A DNA stretch of 64,000 nucleotides from positions 1 through 64,000 of the forward strand of contig CACVBU010001230.1 of assembly GCA_902728285.1 (NCBI GenBank), given 5' to 3'. Within the stretch, counting starts at the first letter, position 1, and each line of letters starts with the position of its first letter. The translations under genes were made by a program, and so were the position numbers. Source of the DNA: Clytia hemisphaerica. Taxonomy: Eukaryota > Cnidaria > Hydrozoa > Leptothecata > Clytiidae. Below, piece by piece: positions 57,297 through 64,000 of the stretch. The notes below the pieces were generated by a model. The model was not told the origin of the DNA and did not search any database. It saw nothing but the letters and a program-made list of their open reading frames with translations.

Positions 57297-58065
57297 GATA
57301 TACCTTTCGGTAATTAGTTCTTACAAAGTAAACAAAGGATGGCGCACAATATGAGCATATTTATTTTTCTTATAAGCATATACTTTATAAGAATCAAATC
57401 AATAACTCTTGATAGACGGTGATATACATTTCGGTAATTAGTTCTTACAAAGTAAACAAAGTATGGCGCACATTATGAGCATATTCATTTTTCTTATAAG
57501 CATTTACTTTATAAGAATCAAATCAGTAACTCTTGATAGACGGTGATATAGCTTTCGGTAATTAGTTCTTACAAAGTAAACAAGGGATGGCGCACAATAT
57601 GAGCTTACTTATTTTTCTTATAAGCATATACTTTATAAGAATCAAATCAATAGCTCTTGATAGACGGTGATATACCTTTCGGTAACTAGTTCTTACAAAG
57701 TAAACAAGGGATGGCGCACAATATGAGCATATTTATTTTTCTTATAAGCATTTACTTTATAAGAATCAAATCAATAACTCTTTATAGACGGTAATATACC
57801 TTTCGGTAATTAGTTCTTACAAAGTAAACAAGGGATGGCGCACAATATGAGCTTACTTATTTTTCTTATAAGCATATACTTTATAAGAATCAAATCAATA
57901 ACTCTTGTTAGACGGTGATATACTTTTCGGTAATTAGTTCTTATAAAGTATACAAGGGACGGTGCATAATATGAGATTATTTATTTTTCTTATAAGCATT
58001 TACTTTATAAGAATCAAATCAATAACTTTTGATAGACGGTGATATTACCTTTGTTTATTAGTTCT
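57297..58065. repeat. 124-bp tandem array, right part (about six units)
   Basis: Unit starts (GATATACCTTTCGG-like) at 57297, 57421, 57545, 57669, about 57793, 57917 and a degenerate one at 58041 give a strict 124-bp period. Every unit carries the 9-bp inverted repeat TTCTTATAA / TTATAAGAA and ATGGCGCACAATATGAG. Confidence 0.93.
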
Positions 58066-58978
58066 TAAAAATTAAACAACAGTTGTTCTTCAATTGGTCT
58101 CTTTTTTTTAGCGATTTTAAGCCTCGTTGTTATTTAAAAAATTGTTTCATCAAGGCTCGATGTAAAGTAGATTTCAAATTGGCTTCAATCTCTACTTCTT
58201 GTTTTTCCTATGTAGTTTAAATTCTAGGCGAAATTTTCGACTTTAAGTCGTCTTGTTTTTATTGAAAAGATAAGCATGAACTTATATTGCCTTTTTTTTA
58301 TTTTTAAGTCTAAAGAACTTTGCTAATTCCCAAAACACTAAACACAGTTTGGCTATAAGGTCATTAAAGAGATCGTAAAATGTGTTATGATCGAAAAACT
58401 GTTTTATCAATCATATCACTACCCCCGTTTTAAGTAATAAGTTGGAGATTTGATCTTTCACAGAAAAGTGCTACCAAGGGGTATTTCGGGTCCCATATCT
58501 TCAGAAGGACTTTTCTGTCTGCCTTGAAATTTAACAAACTTCTTAACCTAAGGTTGAACTACCACTGGTGTAAAAATGATCGTTATAGCATAAGTAGAAA
58601 AAAAGCTCAATTTTTGCAATCGCAAATTTAATCGCTTAAAATCGCGAATTTTTCAACCAAAAATACATTCAAATATAGCGCTTTTGATTCTCTAAAACAG
58701 GCAAAAAAAAATTCCATAATTATATTTGACTATCAAAACTTACAGGCATTCTTGTTTCCACTGCCAATTATATCTGGACAGACTTTAACTTTCATCATCA
58801 GGTAGGTCCATTCAGCATCTAGCTTGTTTCATTTTACTTGGCCGGGATTGAGAAACTTGGTCCAGGATATATAAAGGTCAGTGTACGCTCCACGGGAGCA
58901 TAAATTTGATAAAATTATTGTGTCTAATCTGCTTTGTCAGCATAATATGCGTTCCTGCTTTCTTTCATAAAAAACGAT

Positions 58979-59192
58979 GTAAGTAAGTAAGTCTATCCAT
59001 CGGGTGACTGTCGGCGGAGCAGGGAGAGAGGGAGAGCGCCACACCTACTCCACAGCTCACAATAGCTTGGATGCTCGAATCAGATCAGCCAATATAAGCT
59101 ACTCATTCAATGAGTTGGCAGTGACTGGGGATCGAACCCACAATCTTTGTATTATAAGCCGAATGCTCTACCGACTGAGCCACCCGGTCACT
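58979..59192 (-). mobile_element. tRNA-derived SINE next to ANKFY1 exon 10
   Basis: Read on the minus strand it has a tRNA head with A box TGGCTCAGTCGG (59182-59171) and B box GGTTCGATCCC (59138-59128). The acceptor arms AGTGAC/GTCACT are paired, and the anticodon loop reads CTTATAA. A body of about 130 bp follows, then a (CTTA)n tail at 58979-58992. The head ends 47 bp before the exon 10 acceptor. Confidence 0.85.
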
Positions 59193-59239
59193 AAAAACAA
59201 TCTACCTGAGTGTAAATGTCCCAACTTTTCTTCGTTCAG

Positions 59240-62200
59240 TATTGACCTTGAAATACGCGACAACAATGGGCACGTTCCTTTATGGATGGCTATTCTTGCC
59301 AGCGGAAACAAAATCGAAGAAGAAGCCTCTGAGAAAACAGGATTCGCTTCAAGGCTAGTCGACCGTGGAAGTAGCGCTGATGCAATCAATCACTTAACAG
59401 GTGAATTCCCTTTTTATTAGCCCCTTTCTACACATCGGTTTTTATTGCTATCGAGAGGTGTTAAGTTGATTTAAATCCTGTTCCAAAAATATTGATAGTC
59501 CGCACATTGTAAAACATTACCGAGTTTATGTATCGGAGGATATCTAGGGCGACGGTAAGTGAAATCCTTACAAAACAAAGTCGATAGTTTATGTACGGCT
59601 CTATATCGCCTTGACTCACCTAAACAGACGACGGTATTTTGGTGTTTTTACCGTCATCGAGCAAAGTGGACGGCGATTTCGGCCCCATGTCAACTTTGCT
59701 TTATGCCGTCTCCTTCTATTTTTCTCGAATACATAAACTCGCTATTGCTCTTGAAGGAGAGAAGATGTAATTAAAAGTAATGCCGCCTTGAAAAGATCAT
59801 CTTAAGCGGAAAATTTTGAACCTTCCAAACCTTTCAAACGTTTTGAAAATGAAGATGAAAAATGAATATGAAAAAACGAAGATTTTTTCTCCACCAAAAA
59901 TTTTGAATTTACACTTTTCTGAAATCTTTAGCATCAAGAACCATTTTCATGTCTTTGGTAAGACTCGACCGAGGATTGAACCCAGGACGCTCACCGTAGC
60001 CTTTATGTTACGACTGTCATCAATAAACAAAAATAACCACCAAATCATCTTTCATCTTTCATGTTTTAGGGGATTCCTTGCTCCATCAAGCAGCAAATCA
60101 TCTTTCTATATCTTTCATGTTTTAGATGATTCCTTGCTCCATCAAGCAGCAAATCATCTTTCTACATCTTTCATGTTTTAGGTGATTCCTTGCTCCATCA
60201 AGCAGCAGCGTCAAACAACCAATCAGCTGGCTTGTTTTTGATCGAACACGGTGCTTCAGTAAATCACGTCAATAAAGCAGGGGAATCACCTCTTCATTCG
60301 GCCGCTAGAAATGGTCTTGTTGAACTGGTCGATAAACTTCTCAAAAGGTACATAGAATTTGACCTTATGGCGGACATGATTATGAAGAGATGTTTTTGCT
60401 TCTGTTTGTAGATTTTATAACTCGTCTATCAAATAGCTATCGATTGAAATCGTTAGGCTTACGACATTCTAGAAAGGCTATCCCAGATAAAGAATTTTAC
60501 CCAATGTCGAGGGAGCCAACAAGGTCTTCAAAAAACCTAGGAAATCTAGCGGGTTAGTGAAAAGGGATCCAACAGGTTTTTTGAAATTAACTAAAAGACC
60601 AGGGGAGTAACCTGAAATAGAGACGAAAATTCAATGGGGCTCCTCAGAAATTTCCCAAAAATCCAGGATGAATATGTAAGTCTGAATAATATGAAATACC
60701 CAGTGAATATAACCTTCCTGAAATGATCTCGACGTTTTGGGTGAATTGTTTTTTCTGAAATACTCCAATATTTTATATTTCATCCCTTTGCCAAATTAAA
60801 TAACTTTCCTCTTGATTATAATTTCAATCAATGTCTGTTTGAAACAATTTGCTGTCACTTTTATCAGCTGCAACTTTGTGTCCAAAGTTAGAATGGCTGT
60901 ACTATAAACCTTACCCATCTTATCTTGCAGCGGTTGTAATCCTAATATTCAGACCATTGAAAGTGAAGTCCTCAAAACACAATCGTCCGCTCGCAAAATG
61001 GAATTCCAAGAGAAATGCAAAGAGGCGCGTCACAGGATTATTATGCTCGAAAAATCGAAAGCTATGAAACGCGTAAAAGAATTACGAGAATTACGCGAGA
61101 AAGAAGAATCGGCTAACAACGAAAAAAAGCAACAAAGAACTCAACAACAGACACAACCCGAAACTTCCAATCCATTTGAAGATGAAGGTAACCCGTTTTT
61201 GGAAACCGGGGAATCGGGATTGAATCCGTTTGATGAGGATGATGATGGTGTTGATGGTGACGGGGATAACGGGATGAATCCGTTTCTACAGGAAGACGAT
61301 AGTAAGTTATCTTCTATTCGTGTCTTTGTATTACATTTTGTCTCTTCTGGTTTATATAATACCCGATAGCGCACTTTCGGCAAACTACGCCATTCTATAG
61401 AGGTTTCTCATCTCTTGTTAAGTTACGTAACTTCCGCCATTATTGAAGCAAATGTTCGAATATGTGGAGGAGATCCATTACGCAAAGCCCCCTCTTTTGA
61501 AAAATAAAAAACCTCTTAGCTTTACAGAATGATGCTTATTTCTCATTGCAGAGAAATGGTAGTCGCCGTTTGATGCGCCGACATGAACGTAAACCCGTAA
61601 TCTCTTAAACGTTGAAATATTGACGATATGAACGATTTATTGCGATGGGTCAAAGGATTCTAAAAGATAACCTTGACTTATTTTTTTTAATTTCGCAGGT
61701 TCTTCGTCTTTCTACAATGACATGCAAGCAGCTTCTTCCGCTGCAATGGCGCTCACTTCAGGCGCTGTTTTCAACTCGACCACATTAACTACACCAGGTA
61801 TGTGACCAATATTTCCTTTTTTTATAATTCATTCTATAATTCGTAAAAGTTAATTTTGAGCTTATGCATTTCTTCAGGATTCACAGATGGCCATTATCTC
61901 TAATAGATCATCTATTCTGCACACGCCACGCTCTGCTCTAAAGGGAGGGATATGGCGAATGTGGGGATCTGACCTGGTTGTTCAGCCAAAACATTCAAAA
62001 CCGCCTTACCTTTTGTTTGAAAATGAATGCGAAGGTTCTAATGTTTATGATTGACGGTTGTTTTCGGTGCGATTGTTTTTAAAAGCTAAATTTAAATTCA
62101 TTCCAAATCTGGATGGAAAAGATCAAAGCAGTGCGCCGACCTGGACAGATTTTCATAAAGAGCCGTGACCCTTTAGAGTGAAGACGTGTTATGCGTTGAA

Positions 62201-63202
62201 TAATGAGAAAATGTTTGGAGGTTAAGATAAACGTCAACCGCGATCGAAGACCATGGTCCTAAGGATCGCTACCCTGTCATTCTATTGATCCACTAGAGCC
62301 GTTTCGTTGTACTCTGTCCAAGAAGGGCGTAACGTTAAAAAGTCACTAACTAGGCAGTTTTAGGTCACTATATTTCGTCTTAATTCTCCATAAAAGCACT
62401 AGCCTATCTCTATCCCAAAACGCGATTTTTTATCACTCTGTTACTACATTTACATCCGTGGTCGTCTGGTACAGGCAATAAAAGCACTTTGTTCTCTTGA
62501 TTTACAGACGCTAGATCGAATCGTCTTGCCAGTAGTAAAAGCAACCAGAACGCACATATTACCACCTTCGACGGCCGTATTGACGTCAAAGCTATCCATT
62601 CGCCCTCACAAGTAGATGCTTTCGATTTCGACAACATGTATATCAGCTGTCTGGATATCGAGGATGGCTTACAACCAGGTATATTTTCTCAAAACAATGA
62701 CAAGCAAAAGAGGAAAAAAATTATTCATTAGCACGGCTACAAAGGAGCTTAGTAGTTAGTTATTAGAAGCAAAAATAACCTTCAACAAATGGGAAATAGT
62801 CCGTACCCTCTATGTTGAAGAAGTGTGACGTCCAGGGTGGCCTGGAAATTAAAAAAATCCAGAGGGTGTTATTTTTCGAGTGTAATAATCCCGGGTAGTC
62901 AGTATAACGAGGTCGAAAATCCAGGGTGGTTTAAAAAATGAGAAAAAAAATCCAGGGGGTTACTGTTCCCAAAGAAATACCTCCTCGACATACCGAGTAC
63001 ATGCTCATTTTCCTGGTGTATATTAGTTACACGGTCGTCTCGACGTGGGATACGGGATATACATGGATCAGAACCTGTATCTTATAATTATCATGATATT
63101 TTTAATCAGGCGTCATCACGGATTGTTGGGGACGCACGGCACTTCACGTTGCGATCACGCACAAGCAGAGAGATACCATCCGGTGTTTCGTAGATCATGC
63201 AG
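59240..63202 (+). CDS. ANKFY1: ANKFY1 (Rabankyrin-5) orthologue, exons 10-15, continuing beyond the window
   Basis: Exons: 59240-59400, 60182-60347, 60931-61301, 61699-61797, 62508-62678 and 63110-63202, all GT/AG and in phase with exon 9. Exon 10 encodes IDLEIRDNNGHVPLWMAI and SRLVDRGSSADA. Exon 11 encodes an ankyrin repeat (LLHQAAASNNQSAGLFLIEHG, PLHSAARNG). Exon 12 continues LLKSGCNPNIQT, then leaves the ankyrin pattern for a basic/acidic helical stretch (residues about 528-575) and an acidic linker with NPF motifs at 585-587, 592-594, 603-605 and 621-623. Exons 13-14 are Ser/Ala-rich linker, and ankyrin sequence resumes in exon 15 (GRTALHVAITHKQRDTI). The last donor is at 63203 with phase 1. 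The missing C-terminus should include more ankyrin repeats and the FYVE finger. Confidence 0.92.
60070..60208 (+). repeat. Tandem triplication of the exon 11 splice acceptor
   Basis: Three 56-bp-spaced copies of CATGTTTTAG followed by GATTCCTTGCTCCATCAAGC. The AG dinucleotides end at 60069, 60125 and 60181. Only the third leads into the full exon 11. The two upstream copies run into TAG (the next acceptor) in the reading frame. Confidence 0.93.
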
Positions 63203-64000
63203 GTATGCAATTAGTATTGCTTTATAAATAAATATACCTTATCGGCCAAAACTTAGTCGGCCCTAAGTGACTAAATTTTGGCTTGGTGACTAAAATTAGG
63301 GCCGACTGAAAAGTTTATAATTAAGCTTTCCTTATTTTCCAGTATTTTAAGCTTTCTCCTATTTTCCATCTGCTTGTAAATTTAGAAATGGCCCAAATTT
63401 TTAGTCGGTCTTAATTATTAGTCGGCCCTTAGTGACTAAATTTTGACGAGGTGACTAAAATTAAGGCCGACTAAGTTTTGGCGGAAAAGGTAGTCGATAT
63501 TTTGCGTGGATAAATCTAGAACTTTTAAGGTTTATTCTTAAATAAGAGTGATATCGTTTGCTTACTCGTCAATTTTAATTCACAGGTTTTTTCACATTGT
63601 ATTGACACATATGTGGAGCAAGATTGGTCAGAAAGGGGAAAAATAAACATTTTTTGCTTATATCAGCATAATATAACAATAGGCAGACACTGTCCTGATA
63701 TGATATGTGTCTGATATCAAACGGGAACACTTATGTAAAAATAAAACCTGTAAGGTAGTATTTTGATTGTTTTCACTGAACTGAACATCGAAGAGGCGGG
63801 GCTTCGAACCGGGAATTCCTGGTTTCAGGCGTTGACGCCTTGACCGTTCCGCCAAGAACCTTCCCAAAATCATTCAGCTACATGTTTTTTTATAAGAACA
63901 TTCAGAATTGTTGAAGGCTTCGAATGTTCTTAACTTTTTGAGCTTTATGCCTAAAAATATTCTTCAGATGTTCTTGATTTCACCATTTATTTGGAATTTC
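63203..64000. other. ANKFY1 intron 15 (partial) with inverted and tRNA-like repeats
   Basis: No further exon recognised. Between about 63238 and 63490 a block with TTAGTCGGCCCTAAGTGACTAAATTTTG and AAAATTAGGGCCGACT-like segments repeats in both orientations, a foldback element. A tRNA-like segment is at 63783-63858. Confidence 0.55.
63783..63858 (-). repeat. tRNA-like segment (SINE or tRNA pseudogene)
   Basis: On the minus strand it reads TTGGCGGAACGGTCAAGGCG, then a B box GGTTCGAAGCC and closing CCGCC. The anticodon arm does not fold normally, so it is probably a SINE head or pseudogene. Confidence 0.5.

Larger units (their letters stand above)
51237..58785. mobile_element. DNA-transposon-like element with about 360-bp terminal inverted repeats, host of Copia
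   Basis: The left arm starts AAGTCTGTCCAGATATAATT (51237-about 51600). The right arm is its reverse complement (about 58428-58785), with small differences. TA dinucleotides flank both ends (51235-51236 and 58786-58787). Without the Copia insertion the element would be about 2.4 kb. Its interior is largely the 124-bp tandem array. I see no transposase, so it is non-autonomous. Confidence 0.82.
49665..58809. mobile_element. Possible second-layer element with GGACCTACC termini
   Basis: GGACCTACC (49665-49673) and GGTAGGTCC (58801-58809) form a 9-bp inverted pair at the points where the hAT-like sequence is interrupted. Only nine bases match and no target duplication is clear, so this layer is tentative. 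It would carry the block of about 480-bp repeats. Confidence 0.4.
49434..58887. mobile_element. hAT-like element split by nested insertions (outer layer)
   Basis: The left end CACTGACCTTTATATA and right end TATATAAAGGTCAGTG match the MITE at 33971-34254. The flanks carry the 8-bp duplication TACGCTCC at 49426-49433 and 58888-58895, so the two ends belong to one insertion. Element sequence is only 49434-about 49660 and about 58830-58887; everything between arrived later. Confidence 0.88.

Noticed and set aside
59120-59192. Functional tRNA gene next to exon 10
   Set aside because: It is the head of a SINE with a (CTTA)n tail; the anticodon stem is poorly paired.
63045-63227. 60-aa frame as a small independent gene
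   Set aside because: The true coding segment is ANKFY1 exon 15 (63110-63202) in a different phase, with clear acceptor and donor.

Overview
The window is nuclear DNA from an invertebrate animal. It has spliced genes with GT/AG introns, CR1-like LINEs, BEL/Pao and Copia LTR retrotransposons, hAT-like MITEs and tRNA-derived SINEs. I cannot place the phylum from sequence alone. About half of the window is transposable element (TE) sequence, much of it nested. A 10-base N gap lies at 24738-24747.

Left part (1-32.7 kb): a CR1-like LINE (1796-24514) carries a BEL/Pao element inserted in its ORF1 (2843-21061, 5-bp target duplication GAAAC). A second, almost identical BEL/Pao element (11576-20743) has inserted in the opposite orientation into the 3' LTR of the first, with 5-bp target duplication CCCGC. 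The result is an inverted repeat of about 18 kb. Element 1 keeps a full 1993-aa gag-pol frame; element 2 is frameshifted. After the gap comes a second CR1 copy (24748-28460) that still has the empty target site. A 5'-truncated LINE on the minus strand follows (29646-30690).

Right part (32.7-64 kb): the plus strand carries an ANKFY1 (Rabankyrin-5) orthologue. I could assemble 15 exons with consistent splice phases, 749 codons, from a start at 32778 to a donor at 63203. It encodes an N-terminal coiled coil, a BTB domain, ankyrin repeats and an acidic insert with four NPF motifs. The rest of the ankyrin repeats and the expected FYVE domain lie beyond the window.

Intron 9 (39336-59239, about 19.9 kb) holds a separate three-exon gene on the minus strand (48367 to 42560). 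It is predicted to encode a 901-aa protein with a coiled coil and 33 copies of a 17-residue repeat that I do not recognise. The same intron holds a nest of elements: a hAT-like element (49434-58887), inside it a satellite-like block, inside that an element with long terminal inverted repeats (51237-58785), and inside that a near-intact Copia element (52128-57296).

Mobile elements repeatedly touch the splice sites of the ANKFY1 gene. A MITE landed on the donor of exon 3 and duplicated it. The acceptor of exon 11 is triplicated in tandem. A SINE ends 47 bp before exon 10. These features and the antisense repeat gene are the parts most worth following up.
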